Of a DNA stretch of 64,000 nt, positions 44,159-52,660 are shown piece after piece. Position numbers and translations under genes: made by a program. Each line of letters starts with the position of its first letter. Positions within the stretch are counted from its first letter, which is position 1. Source of the stretch: Deltaproteobacteria bacterium (GTDB lineage Bacteria; Myxococcota_A; UBA9042; PHBI01). Location: NCBI GenBank assembly GCA_020632715.1, contig JACKFA010000004.1:806001-870000 (forward strand), given 5' to 3'. The notes below the pieces were generated by a model that made no database searches, was not told the DNA's origin, and saw only the letters and a program-made list of their open reading frames with translations.

Positions 44159-44784
44159 ACGACGTCGCGGCCTCCGCGCCCGCCGCCGACGCCGGCTCCG
44201 CCTGGTCCCCCGAGCTGCGCGTGCTCCTGCGCCCGCGCGCCACCTACGCCCGCCTCCGCGCCGCGCCCGACGACGCCCGCCCCCTCTGGCGCGGCGTGCG
44301 CGGGCCGCTCCTCTGGCTCCTGGTCGTCGGCGCGTTCGTCTCGTTCACGACCGCCGGGCGCCTCGTGTGGTGGGAGATCCTGCTCTCGGCGAGCGCCTGG
44401 GCTTTCCTCCCGCTGCTCCAGGTCGCGTGGCTCGCCGCCGCGACGGCGCGCGTGCCGGTGCCGCTCGCGGATCGCGTCGACCTCTGGTTCCGCGGGCAGG
44501 CGCCCATCTACCTGTGGTTCCTCGCGCTCTCGGCGCTCTGCCTCTTCACGCCGCACGCGCGCCTCGCCATCGAGCCCCTCGTGTTCCCGATCGTCCTCGC
44601 GCTCGCCGCCGCCATCGGCTGGGGCGCCTACCTGACGTTCGTCTGCCTCCGCGTGGGCTTTCGCCTCGGCCGCGCGAGCGCGCTGCTCCGGACGCTCGGC
44701 TTCTACGTCGGCTACGGCGGGACGCTCGTCGGCTGGTACCTCGTGACGGACAACCTCCAGCCGCTCCTGGCGGCGCGCACGTGA
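44155..44784 (+). CDS. Yip1-like integral membrane protein
   Basis: This 209-aa protein is predicted to have about five membrane helices (LLWLLVVGAFVSF, ILLSASAWAFLPLLQVAWLAAA, IYLWFLALSALCLF, LVFPIVLALAAAIGWGAYL, TLGFYVGYGGTLVGWYLV) after a cytoplasmic N terminus. The LRVLLRPRATYARLRAAP segment before the first helix resembles Yip1-type proteins. It starts with GTG inside the stop of the lipoprotein gene and its own stop overlaps the following gene. It may act with the PHP-domain protein; the function is unknown. Confidence 0.72.
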   Translation: MNDVAASAPAADAGSAWSPELRVLLRPRATYARLRAAPDDARPLWRGVRGPLLWLLVVGAFVSFTTAGRLVWWEILLSASAWAFLPLLQVAWLAAATARVPVPLADRVDLWFRGQAPIYLWFLALSALCLFTPHARLAIEPLVFPIVLALAAAIGWGAYLTFVCLRVGFRLGRASALLRTLGFYVGYGGTLVGWYLVTDNLQPLLAART

Positions 44785-45719
44785 GCGCGCTCTCGCGCGT
44801 CACGCCGCACCACGTCGCCGCCGCGCTGCTCGCGCTCGGCGTCGTGGGCGGCAGCCTCGCGGACACGCACCCGCCGACGGAGCCCGAGCGCCGCGGCGAC
44901 TACCTCGTGCTGCGCGCCGACTTCCACGCGCACACGCGCTTCTCCGACGGCTTCCTCTCGCCGCTCGAGCTGCCGCTCGTGGCGCGGCGCGAGGGGCTGC
45001 AGGCGCTGGCCGTGACGGAGCACAACCTCGTGTTCCCGTCGCAGCTCGCCCGCTCCTGGAGCGAGCTCGTCGGCGGCCCGATCGTGCTCACGGGCGCGGA
45101 GATCACGACGCGCCGCTACCACCTGATCGCCGTCGGCATCGAGCGCACGGTGGCCTGGGATCAGCCGCTCGCCGCCGTGATCGCCGACATCCACGCCCAG
45201 GGCGGCGTCGCGATCGCGGCGCACCCGGCGCGCGCCTTCTGGGACGAGTACGCCCCCGTCATGGACGAGCTCGACGGCGCCGAGGTCATGCACCCCATCG
45301 CGTACCGCGGGGAGAGCCCGAACGGCTGGCGCTGGGAGGACATGGTCGCCTTCTGGCGCCGGGCGAACGCCGCGAAGGGGCGGCCGGTCGCGGCGATCGG
45401 CTCGAGCGACTACCACTTCTTCAAGGCGCTCGGGACGATGCACACCTACGTCTTCGCGAAGGAGGCGACCGCGGAGGGGGTGCTCGACGCGCTGCGCGAC
45501 GGCCGCACGGTGGTCTACGATCTCGACGGCAACGCGCTCTCCGCCCACCCGGAGCTCATCGAGCTGCTCCGCGCCGAGCCCTTCCGCGACGACCTGAAGC
45601 CGCGCGCCTACGCCGCCGAGGGGGCGCTCGACGCGGTCGCGCGGACGCTCGGCTGGCTCGGGCTCGCCGGGCTGTTGCTCCTCCGCCGTCGGCGCGCGCC
45701 CCGCCCGGCCGGTGCTTGA
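44781..45719 (+). CDS. PHP-domain metal-dependent phosphoesterase, membrane-tethered
   Basis: This 312-aa protein has an N-terminal hydrophobic segment (HHVAAALLALGVVGGSLA). The PHP domain follows with metal ligands in RADFHAHTRFSDG, VTEHNLVFPSQ, GAEITTRRYHLIAVG, GVAIAAHPARAF and AIGSSDYHF. The C terminus is one hydrophobic helix and arginines (LGWLGLAGLLLLRRRRAPR), so the enzyme should face the periplasm or be anchored at both ends. PHP domains hydrolyse phosphoesters or related bonds; the substrate is unknown. It is the last of three genes linked by GTGA overlaps. Confidence 0.83.
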   Translation: MSALSRVTPHHVAAALLALGVVGGSLADTHPPTEPERRGDYLVLRADFHAHTRFSDGFLSPLELPLVARREGLQALAVTEHNLVFPSQLARSWSELVGGPIVLTGAEITTRRYHLIAVGIERTVAWDQPLAAVIADIHAQGGVAIAAHPARAFWDEYAPVMDELDGAEVMHPIAYRGESPNGWRWEDMVAFWRRANAAKGRPVAAIGSSDYHFFKALGTMHTYVFAKEATAEGVLDALRDGRTVVYDLDGNALSAHPELIELLRAEPFRDDLKPRAYAAEGALDAVARTLGWLGLAGLLLLRRRRAPRPAGA

Positions 45720-45768
45720 CGGCCCCTCGGCGCGGCGTTAGCGGTGAGGGACCACAGGAGGCGCCCTC

Positions 45769-46722
45769 ATGAACCAGCTCGAGTCCCTGCGCAAGCTCAC
45801 CACGGTCGTCGCCGACACCGGCGACATCGACCAGATCAAGAAGTACGAGCCCCAGGACGCCACGACGAACCCGTCGCTCCTGCTCGCGGTCAGCCAGAAG
45901 CCCGAGTATTCGCGGCTCGTGGACGAGGCCATCGAGGAGTCCCGCCACGGGAGCCTCGAGAGGCGCGCCGAGGAGTTCATCGACCAGCTCTTCGTGGCGG
46001 TCGGCGCGAAGATCCTCGAGATCATCCCGGGCCGCGTCTCGACCGAGGTCGACGCGCGCCTGTCGTTCGACACGCAGGGGAGCGTCGAGAAGGCGCGGCG
46101 CCTCATCGCGCTCTACGAGAAGCGCAAGATCGACCGCGAGCGCGTGCTCATCAAGGTCGCGAGCACGTGGGAGGGGATCCGCGCCGCCGAGATGCTCGAG
46201 GCGGAGGGGATCCACACGAACCTGACGCTGCTCTTCAGCTTCGCGCAGGCCGTCGCGTGCGCGGAGGCCGGCGTGACGCTGATCTCGCCGTTCGTCGGGC
46301 GCATCTACGACTGGCACAAGAAGGACCAGGGCGTCTCCGACATCGCGCTCGACGACGACCCCGGCGTCGCCTCGGTGACCCGGATCTACAACTACTTCAA
46401 GAAGTTCGGCTACACGACCCAGGTCATGGGCGCGAGCTTCCGGAAGGCCGGGCAGATCGTGCGCCTCGCGGGCTGCGACCTCCTCACCATCAGCCCCGAC
46501 CTCCTGCAGGAGCTGCGCGACACGGACGGCGAGGTCGAGCCGCGCCTCACGGTCGAGGGCGCGAAGGCGAGCGACGAGGAGAAGCTCCACCTCGACCAGA
46601 AGGCGTTCCGCTGGCTCCACAACCAGGACCCGATGGCGGTCGACAAGCTCGCCGAGGGGATCCGCAAGTTCGACGCGGACGCTCGCAAGCTCGAGAAGTG
46701 GGCGATGAAGCGCCTGCAGTAG
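45769..46722 (+). CDS. tal: Transaldolase
   Basis: This 317-aa enzyme of the non-oxidative pentose phosphate pathway moves a dihydroxyacetone unit from sedoheptulose 7-phosphate to glyceraldehyde 3-phosphate. The Schiff-base lysine is Lys129 in LIKVASTWEGI; DATTNPSLL and NLTLLFSFAQA are the other family signatures. Length and motifs match the TalB-type (about 316 aa). AGGAGG lies directly before the ATG. It is transcribed alone. Confidence 0.96.
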   Translation: MNQLESLRKLTTVVADTGDIDQIKKYEPQDATTNPSLLLAVSQKPEYSRLVDEAIEESRHGSLERRAEEFIDQLFVAVGAKILEIIPGRVSTEVDARLSFDTQGSVEKARRLIALYEKRKIDRERVLIKVASTWEGIRAAEMLEAEGIHTNLTLLFSFAQAVACAEAGVTLISPFVGRIYDWHKKDQGVSDIALDDDPGVASVTRIYNYFKKFGYTTQVMGASFRKAGQIVRLAGCDLLTISPDLLQELRDTDGEVEPRLTVEGAKASDEEKLHLDQKAFRWLHNQDPMAVDKLAEGIRKFDADARKLEKWAMKRLQ

Positions 46723-46734
46723 CGCGGCCCGGGG

Positions 46735-47394
46735 TCAGCGCGCGGCGGGGCCGTCGTCGGCGGCGTCGTCGAAGGTGGCGCCGACCACGCGGTCGAGGCG
46801 CAGCGTGCGCGGCTCGTCCTTGTCGAGGTCGTGGCACTCGAGGAAGGTCGCGGCGCGCTCCATGAGGAGGCCGAGGACGCGCACGCGCCGCCACGCGACG
46901 GCGCCGTGCTTGTCCTGGTAGCGCACGCGCACGGGGCGCCGGTGGAGCCACGCCTCCTCGACGACGCGCCGCACGGGGGCCGCGACCGGGAGGGCCGGGA
47001 TCCCGACGAAGCGCAGCTTCTCGGCCTGCTCGACGAGCTCGCGCTGCGACGCCGTGGAGAGCGCGCCGCGCACCTTGTCGAGGGCGGCGGCGAGCGTGTC
47101 GACGAAGGGCAGGAAGCGCATCTCCTGCGCCCAGCGCCCGAGCGCGACGAGGATCGCGGCCTCGGTGGGCGTGAAGTTCACGGGCGGCAGCGTGTAGCTG
47201 CGGTCGAGGGCGAAGCCGCCGCCGCGCCCGCGCTCGGCGTGGAGCGGGAAGGCGGCGTCCCGGAGGGCGTCGAGGTCGCGGTAGATGGTGCGGACGGTGA
47301 CGCCGAAGCGCTCGGCGAGCTGCTCGGCGGTGACCCCGGTGCGGCGCCCGCGGAGGAGCTCAGCGAGGGCGAAGAGGCGCGTCTGCCGCTTCAC
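46735..47394 (-). CDS. WYL-domain HTH regulator (YafY-like)
   Basis: This 219-aa regulator has an N-terminal HTH_11 domain (residues ~1-60, ADGVTAEQLAERFGVTVRTIYRDLDAL-like) and a C-terminal WYL-like domain with HRRPVRVRYQDKHG and VRVLGLLMERAATFLECH. It is divergent from the VOC-protein gene, a frequent arrangement for this family. Its likely operator is the TGACA-N6-TGTCA inverted repeat at 47403-47418, just before its own start, so it probably represses itself and the divergent gene. The ligand is unknown. Confidence 0.9.
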   Translation of the reverse strand: MKRQTRLFALAELLRGRRTGVTAEQLAERFGVTVRTIYRDLDALRDAAFPLHAERGRGGGFALDRSYTLPPVNFTPTEAAILVALGRWAQEMRFLPFVDTLAAALDKVRGALSTASQRELVEQAEKLRFVGIPALPVAAPVRRVVEEAWLHRRPVRVRYQDKHGAVAWRRVRVLGLLMERAATFLECHDLDKDEPRTLRLDRVVGATFDDAADDGPAAR

Positions 47395-47402
47395 GACAAA
47401 CC

Positions 47403-47418
47403 TGACAAGCTGGTGTCA
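47403..47418. promoter_or_regulatory. Putative operator TGACA-AGCTGG-TGTCA
   Basis: This inverted repeat of 5-base arms lies nine bases before the start of the WYL regulator gene, in the 112-base gap it shares with the VOC gene. The gap is unusually AT-rich for this genome, with CATCATCACATCATAAG and a run of A at about 47471-47477, as expected for a divergent promoter region. Confidence 0.5.
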
Positions 47419-47506
47419 AAGCGATCGTTCATCATCACATCATAAGCGGTCACGACGACGACGACGCAAACAAAAAACTGACACAACCGACCGCAGGAGA
47501 GACACC

Positions 47507-47884
47507 ATGAACGCCATCAACTGGTTCGAGATCCCCGCCACCGAGACCTCCCGCGCCCGCGAGTTCTACTCGCACCTCGTCGGCAAGCAGCTCGAGGTGC
47601 AGAACTTCGGCGGCAACGACATGATCTTCTTCCCCTACGACCCCGCGAAGGGCGGCGTCGGCGGCGCCATCGTCCGCGACCCGCGCATGACGCCCGGGGC
47701 GCAGGGGACGCTCGTCTACCTCGCCGCGCAGAACCTCCCGGGCGGCCTCGACGGGGCGCTGTCGCGCGTCCCGGCGGCCGGCGGCGAGGTCGTCGCGCCG
47801 CGCACGGGCATCGGCGAGCACGGCTTCATCGCGATCTTCAAGGACAGCGAGGGCAACGTCATCGGGCTGCACGCGCCGGCGTGA
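47507..47884 (+). CDS. VOC-superfamily (glyoxalase/dioxygenase-like) protein
   Basis: This 125-aa single-domain VOC protein begins INWFEIPATETSRAREFYSHLVGKQLE and ends GFIAIFKDSEGNVIGLHAPA, the classic first and last strands of the fold. The metal-ligand Glu and His positions are only partly conserved, so activity cannot be predicted. AGGAGAG precedes the ATG. It is probably repressed by the divergent WYL regulator and may act on an electrophile or an antibiotic-like compound; this is inference. Confidence 0.87.
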   Translation: MNAINWFEIPATETSRAREFYSHLVGKQLEVQNFGGNDMIFFPYDPAKGGVGGAIVRDPRMTPGAQGTLVYLAAQNLPGGLDGALSRVPAAGGEVVAPRTGIGEHGFIAIFKDSEGNVIGLHAPA

Positions 47885-47987
47885 GCGCGCCTTGGCGCCC
47901 GCGGCGCCGCCGCGCGGTGACGGGCGACCGACCCCGCCCCCACCGCGCGGCTCGCCGCGGGCGGCCGCCTCGGGTATCGTCGCGCGC

Positions 47988-48818
47988 GTGACGCGACACG
48001 ACGACTGGCGCGGGGCGGCGGCCCAGCTCGCGCGCGCAGGCACGGCCCGCGGGCGCGCGCACCTCGGCTGCTGCGCCATCGAGGGCTACCGCCTCTTCGA
48101 GCGGGCGCTGGCCGCGGGCCACGCGCCGACGAGCGTCATCGTGTCGCAGCGCCTCGTGGACGCGCCGACCGAGCGCGCGATGGCGATCCTGCGGACGCTC
48201 GCCGAGCGCGACGTGGACGCCTTCATCGCGCCGGACGAGGCGCTCGACGTGCTCACGGAGGGGCGCACCTTCGGCGACATCGTCGGGCTCGTGCCGCTCC
48301 CGCCGCCGCTCGACCTCGAGGCCGCCTGCGCCGGCGCGCGCGCGACCGGGGTCGCCCTCCTCGTCGCGTGCGAGGTGCTCGAGCCGGGCAACGTGGGCGC
48401 GCTCGTCCGGACGGCGCTCGCGGGCGGCGCGGCGGGCTTCGTGGCGCTCGGCGGGGCGGACCCGTTCCACCCGAAGGCGGTGCGCACGTCGATGGGCGCG
48501 GTCTTCCGGCTCCCCATCGGGCGCGTGCCGCTCGCCGAGGCGGCGACGCTCTACGCGACGTGCGCGCGCCACGGGGTCGGCCTCGTCGGCCTCGCGACGG
48601 GCGATCGCCCGCCGCTCTGGGAGGCGCCGGCGCTGTGCCCGCGCGCCGCGGTGCTCATGGGGAGCGAGGCGTTCGGGCTCTCGGACGGGCAGCTCGCAGC
48701 GTGCGACGCGGTCGTCACGATCCCGATGCCCGATCACGTCGACAGCTACTCGGTCAACGCGGCGGCGGCGGTCGCCCTCTTCGAGTGGCAGCGGGCGGCC
48801 GCGGTCGGCGCGCGCTGA
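47988..48818 (+). CDS. SpoU/TrmH-family RNA methyltransferase
   Basis: This 276-aa protein has an N-terminal substrate-binding region (AHLGCCAIEGYRLFERALAAG) and a C-terminal SPOUT domain with motif 1 EPGNVGALVRTAL, motif 2 VLMGSEAFGLSDGQ and motif 3 IPMPDHVDSYSVNAAAAVALFEW. The family 2'-O-methylates ribose in tRNA or rRNA using SAM. The GTG start has no strong ribosome-binding site; the preceding 33 codons read in frame but look like spacer. The target nucleotide cannot be told. Confidence 0.9.
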   Translation: MTRHDDWRGAAAQLARAGTARGRAHLGCCAIEGYRLFERALAAGHAPTSVIVSQRLVDAPTERAMAILRTLAERDVDAFIAPDEALDVLTEGRTFGDIVGLVPLPPPLDLEAACAGARATGVALLVACEVLEPGNVGALVRTALAGGAAGFVALGGADPFHPKAVRTSMGAVFRLPIGRVPLAEAATLYATCARHGVGLVGLATGDRPPLWEAPALCPRAAVLMGSEAFGLSDGQLAACDAVVTIPMPDHVDSYSVNAAAAVALFEWQRAAAVGAR

Positions 48819-48833
48819 TCGTCGCCGGGCGCG

Positions 48834-50267
48834 CTACGGGTGGTCCGGCCCCGGCGTGAGCCGGTAGGGCGCGCCGCCTGCGTCCGCGCCCCAGGTCATC
48901 CGCACGAGGTCGAGCGTGCGCCCGGGCCGGATCCTGCTCGCGACCGTGTGGACGAGCTCGCCGCGCACCCAGATCTCGACCGTCAGCTCCGCGTCGACCG
49001 CGTGCACGCCGTTGGGCGCGGGCTGCCACGTCTCCGACTCGACCCCCACGGCGAAGGCCTGGCCGGCCTCCGCGCCCTCGACGCGCCCATAGCCGGTGAG
49101 CGGGTCCGTCGGCCACGACGACATCTCGGTCGCGCCGTACGCGCGGGGCTCCTGCCCGGGCACGACGTCCCAGAGCGAGCTCCCGAAGGGCGGCGCCGCG
49201 CCGGGCGCCTGGAGCCGGGCGACGTGGAGGAGGAGGCGCGCGTCGCCGAGCGGATCGGCGCCCGAAGCCCCGGCGTGCGTCCAGCGGAGCTTCGCGACGA
49301 AGCCCGCCGCGGGCTGCACCTCGTAGGTCACGGACGTCGGCGGGCAGGCCTGGACGTCGGGCCAGGCGGTGTAGGGGATGACCTTGAACACGTACAAACC
49401 CGCGTCGGGTGGGACCCAGGTGACGCGCGAGCCGTCGTCCGCCCCCAACGTTCCGTCGAGGACGCCGTACCCTCCGAGCCAGGTGCCGTCCGGCTGGATC
49501 GTCACGTCCCGCAGGCAAATGCGCGGGTTCCCCTCCCAGATCACGGTCAGCGGCTCGCCGGCGATGCCCGGCGCCTCCGGCTCGAAGCGCACGCGGGAGT
49601 CGCAGCTCTCGGCGCTCACCGGCGCCGTCGCCGTGCCGACGAGCGGCACCACCACCCGGTCCTCGCCGCGGCTCGCGACGACGAGCTGCTGCACGATGGG
49701 CTCGAGGTCGTCGCCGTGGCACCGCACGTTGGCCTCGGCGGGGACGGGCTCGAACGCGATCGTGACCCGCCACTCGTTGGCCGGCGCGAGCCACGGCCGC
49801 GTGGGGTCGCCGACGACGCGGAACGAGCGGACGCCCGGGTCCGCGAGGGCGACCGTGAGCTGCGGGATCGTCGCCCCGCCGCAGTTCGCGACGAAGAGAT
49901 CGAGCGTCTTCGAAGACCCGACGGCGACCGTGCCGAAGTCGGGGCCGGCCGGCGTCACGCGGAGGCACGGGCCGCCGCTCGCGTCGGCGTCGCCGGGCTC
50001 GGCGTCCGCTGCCGGGCGCGTGTCGGCGCCGCCGCCGCCGTCTCCGCCCCCGAGGACGCTGGTGTCGCGCGCCGGCGCGACGTCGCGCGGGTCGACCGCG
50101 TCGGCCCCGCCGCCGGTGTCGAGCGCGCCGAGCGCGTCGTCGGTGGGCAGCGTGGCGAGGCGCCGCCCACCCTCGAGGCAGCCGGCGTCGAGCGCGAGAG
50201 CGAGGGCGAGGCAGGCGACCACCGCGGCCGGGGGCACCCGCGTGGACGTCGATGTCGTCAGCGTCAT
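48834..50267 (-). CDS. Lipoprotein with ASPM/Hydin-like Ig domain
   Basis: This 477-aa protein has a lipobox (LDAGC) and a long Asp/Gly-rich linker with DTG and ADAEPGDADASGG units. A choice-of-anchor or ASPM-SPD-2-Hydin-like Ig domain follows (FGTVAVGSSKTLDLFVANCGG, VRSFRVVGDPTRPWLAP). The C-terminal half contains an APGIAGEPLTVIWEGNPRICL strand region and TYEVQPAAGFVAKLRW, with six or more cysteines. It is probably a surface protein. The ATG at 50267 follows directly on a GTG at 50270 in frame; either may be used. Confidence 0.78.
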   Translation of the reverse strand: MTLTTSTSTRVPPAAVVACLALALALDAGCLEGGRRLATLPTDDALGALDTGGGADAVDPRDVAPARDTSVLGGGDGGGGADTRPAADAEPGDADASGGPCLRVTPAGPDFGTVAVGSSKTLDLFVANCGGATIPQLTVALADPGVRSFRVVGDPTRPWLAPANEWRVTIAFEPVPAEANVRCHGDDLEPIVQQLVVASRGEDRVVVPLVGTATAPVSAESCDSRVRFEPEAPGIAGEPLTVIWEGNPRICLRDVTIQPDGTWLGGYGVLDGTLGADDGSRVTWVPPDAGLYVFKVIPYTAWPDVQACPPTSVTYEVQPAAGFVAKLRWTHAGASGADPLGDARLLLHVARLQAPGAAPPFGSSLWDVVPGQEPRAYGATEMSSWPTDPLTGYGRVEGAEAGQAFAVGVESETWQPAPNGVHAVDAELTVEIWVRGELVHTVASRIRPGRTLDLVRMTWGADAGGAPYRLTPGPDHP

Positions 50268-50417
50268 CACCGCACTATCACGGAAGCGCGTAGCCGACGC
50301 CAGGGTCGGGGCGCGTGCCCATGGTCGACGGCCGTTGAAGCCACCGCGCGCGGCGTGCTAAGGCTCCGGGCTCCCCTCGACCGCCCGAGCCGACGCTCGC
50401 GCCCACCGGAGACGCCC

Positions 50418-52247
50418 ATGAGCCAGAGCGCCGCCGACACGCCCGCGCCGAACGAGGCGCGCAGCGACGACTTCCCCGCCGGGATCCCCTTCATCGTAGG
50501 CAACGAGGGCGCCGAGCGCTTCAGCTTCTACGGCATGAAGGCGATCCTCTACGTCTACCTGACGGCGCTCTTCCTGCGCTTCCTGCCCGAGGGCACGCTC
50601 GCCGACGCGACGGTCGAGGGCGCGAAGGCCCACGCCACCGAGACGGTCCACCTCTTCATCGCCGGCGTCTACCTCTTCCCGCTCGTCGGCGCCGTGCTCG
50701 CGGACCGCCTGCTCGGCAAGTACAACGTCATCTTCTGGGTCTCCCTCATCTACTGCGCCGGCCACGCCGTGCTCGCCGTCGCCGGGCGCCTCGGGGAGCT
50801 CGGGCAGTTCGAGGGCGCCGAGGTCGGCATGTTCGTCGGCCTCGGGCTCATCGCGATGGGCTCGGGCGGCATCAAGCCGTGCGTCTCCGCCAACGTCGGC
50901 GACCAGTTCACGAGCAAGAACGGGCACCTCGTGACCCGCGTCTTCCAGATCTTCTATTTCATCATCAACTTCGGGTCGTTCTTCTCGACCCTGCTCACGC
51001 CCATCCTCTACAGCGAGCTCGGCCCCGAGGTCGCCTTCGGCGTCCCCGGCGTCCTGATGGCCATCGCGACGTTCGTCTTCTGGCTCGGCCGCAAGCGCTT
51101 CGTGCGCGTCCCGGCGAAGCCGGGCGGCAAGCTCGGCCTCCTCGACGCCCTGACGACGCTCCTCCTCCTCTCGCCGGCCTTCGCGCTGACGGTCCGCACG
51201 CTCGTCCCGAGCGTGTGGCTGCTCGTCGGCGTGACGGCGGCCTGCATGGCCGGCGGCGTCGCACTCTTCATCCTGCGCCAGCGGATCGAGCCCGACGACG
51301 GCTTCCTCGCGGTCCTCGTCTACAGCATCCGGAACTCCGGCAAGCGCGGCCTGCGCGACTCCTTCTGGGCGCCGGCCCGCGAGCGCTTCGGCGCGGAGGC
51401 CGCCGAGGGGCCGCCGGCGGTGCTGCGCATCATGCTGGTCTTCCTGATGGTCTCGATGTTCTGGGCGCTCTTCGACCAGCACTCCTCGACCTGGGTCGAG
51501 CAGGCGCGCCACATGGCGCTCGACCTCACGCTGCCGTCGACGCTCGCGATCGCCATCGGCGCGTCGGTCATGGCGCTCGCGGTGTTCGGCGGGGTGTGGC
51601 TCTTCATGTTCGTCGCGAACAAGCGCGTCCCGATGATCGTGACGCGCTCGGTGCTCGCGGCGGTCGCCACGGCGCTCGCGGTCGCCGGCGTCCTCGACCT
51701 GCTCCGCGGCGAGACGACCACCATCCACCTCAAGGCCTCGCAGATGGCTGCGCTGAACCCGCTGATGGTCATGATGATCATCCCGGGGCTGAACGCGCTC
51801 GTCTGGAACCCGCTGCGGCGCCGCGGGAAGGAGGTCGCGCCGCTCCGGAAGATGACCATCGGCCTCTTCCTCGCCGCGGTGGCCTTCGCGATCGCGGCGG
51901 CGCTCCAGGGCGTCGTCGAGGCCGAGGGGGAGGGGGAGGTCCACGCGCTCTGGCAGTTCCTCCAGTACTTCGTCATGACGACGTCGGAGGTGCTCGTGAG
52001 CGTGACGGGCCTCGAGTTCGCCTACACGCAGGCCCCGCGGCGCATGAAGAGCACGATCATGGGCTTCTGGCTCTTCTGCGTGACCCTCGGGAACCTGCTC
52101 GTGGCGTACCTCGCGCCGCTCCAGAAGGAGCTCGAGCTCTCCGAGTTCTTCTGGCTCTTCGCCGGGCTCATGGCCGGCGCGGCCGTGATCTTCACGGTGC
52201 TCGCGAACTTCTACCGCGGCCGCACCTACCTCCAGTCGGAGGCGTAG
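50418..52247 (+). CDS. POT/PTR family proton-coupled oligopeptide transporter
   Basis: This 609-aa protein carries the ExxER-type motif in NEGAERFSFYGMKAILYVYL, the PTR2 signature GSGGIKPCVSANVGDQF and FYFIINFGSF, and at least twelve membrane helices. It imports di- and tripeptides with protons. It is longer than the usual ~500 residues because of cytoplasmic inserts around residues 295-325 and 450-490. GGAGACGCCC precedes the ATG. No peptidase gene is beside it, though an M18 aminopeptidase is encoded at 58000. Confidence 0.93.
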   Translation: MSQSAADTPAPNEARSDDFPAGIPFIVGNEGAERFSFYGMKAILYVYLTALFLRFLPEGTLADATVEGAKAHATETVHLFIAGVYLFPLVGAVLADRLLGKYNVIFWVSLIYCAGHAVLAVAGRLGELGQFEGAEVGMFVGLGLIAMGSGGIKPCVSANVGDQFTSKNGHLVTRVFQIFYFIINFGSFFSTLLTPILYSELGPEVAFGVPGVLMAIATFVFWLGRKRFVRVPAKPGGKLGLLDALTTLLLLSPAFALTVRTLVPSVWLLVGVTAACMAGGVALFILRQRIEPDDGFLAVLVYSIRNSGKRGLRDSFWAPARERFGAEAAEGPPAVLRIMLVFLMVSMFWALFDQHSSTWVEQARHMALDLTLPSTLAIAIGASVMALAVFGGVWLFMFVANKRVPMIVTRSVLAAVATALAVAGVLDLLRGETTTIHLKASQMAALNPLMVMMIIPGLNALVWNPLRRRGKEVAPLRKMTIGLFLAAVAFAIAAALQGVVEAEGEGEVHALWQFLQYFVMTTSEVLVSVTGLEFAYTQAPRRMKSTIMGFWLFCVTLGNLLVAYLAPLQKELELSEFFWLFAGLMAGAAVIFTVLANFYRGRTYLQSEA

Positions 52248-52263
52248 CGCGCGCGGCGGCTCG

Positions 52264-52488
52264 TCAGGCGCCGCCGCCGTCCTTGGCCTTCATCGGGCAG
52301 GTCCGGAGGCCGAGGACGGTGTAGAGCGGGCAGCTCCCGATGAGCCCGGTCACGAGCGGGACGATCCCGAGGAAGCCCCAGGGGGTCTTCGGGCCGACGA
52401 ACGCGAGGAGGATGAGGGCGACGCCGATGATGACGCGCGCGACGCGGTCCACGGTGCCTTCGTTCTGCGGGAGGATCTTGTCGATCAT
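52264..52488 (-). CDS. DUF2892 small membrane protein
   Basis: This 74-aa protein begins MIDKILPQNEGTVDRVARVIIG, followed by two hydrophobic helices (VALILLAFVG, GFLGIVPLVTGLIG) and SCPLYTVLGLRTCPMK. This is the DUF2892 pattern, found alone or fused to rhodanese domains such as YgaP. The function is unknown; the two cysteines may be redox-active. AAGGAG precedes the start by six bases. Confidence 0.9.
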   Translation of the reverse strand: MIDKILPQNEGTVDRVARVIIGVALILLAFVGPKTPWGFLGIVPLVTGLIGSCPLYTVLGLRTCPMKAKDGGGA

Positions 52489-52660
52489 GACGGGCTCCTT
52501 GACCCCCTGCGCGGGGGCGGTGACTCCAACCGCAGGGTAGGAGCCAGGCCCGCCGGAAAGGGTTCGCCCGCCATGCGCATTTTCGCACGACGAGGCGCTC
52601 ACCCCGTCGGGGGCGCGCTCGTCGCGGTGCGTGATCGCCGCGGGGCCGGACGCGCGGGCG

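Noticed and set aside
47395..47506. The AT-rich gap as a riboswitch or small RNA
   Set aside because: No extended stem structure was seen; a divergent promoter with one operator explains it.
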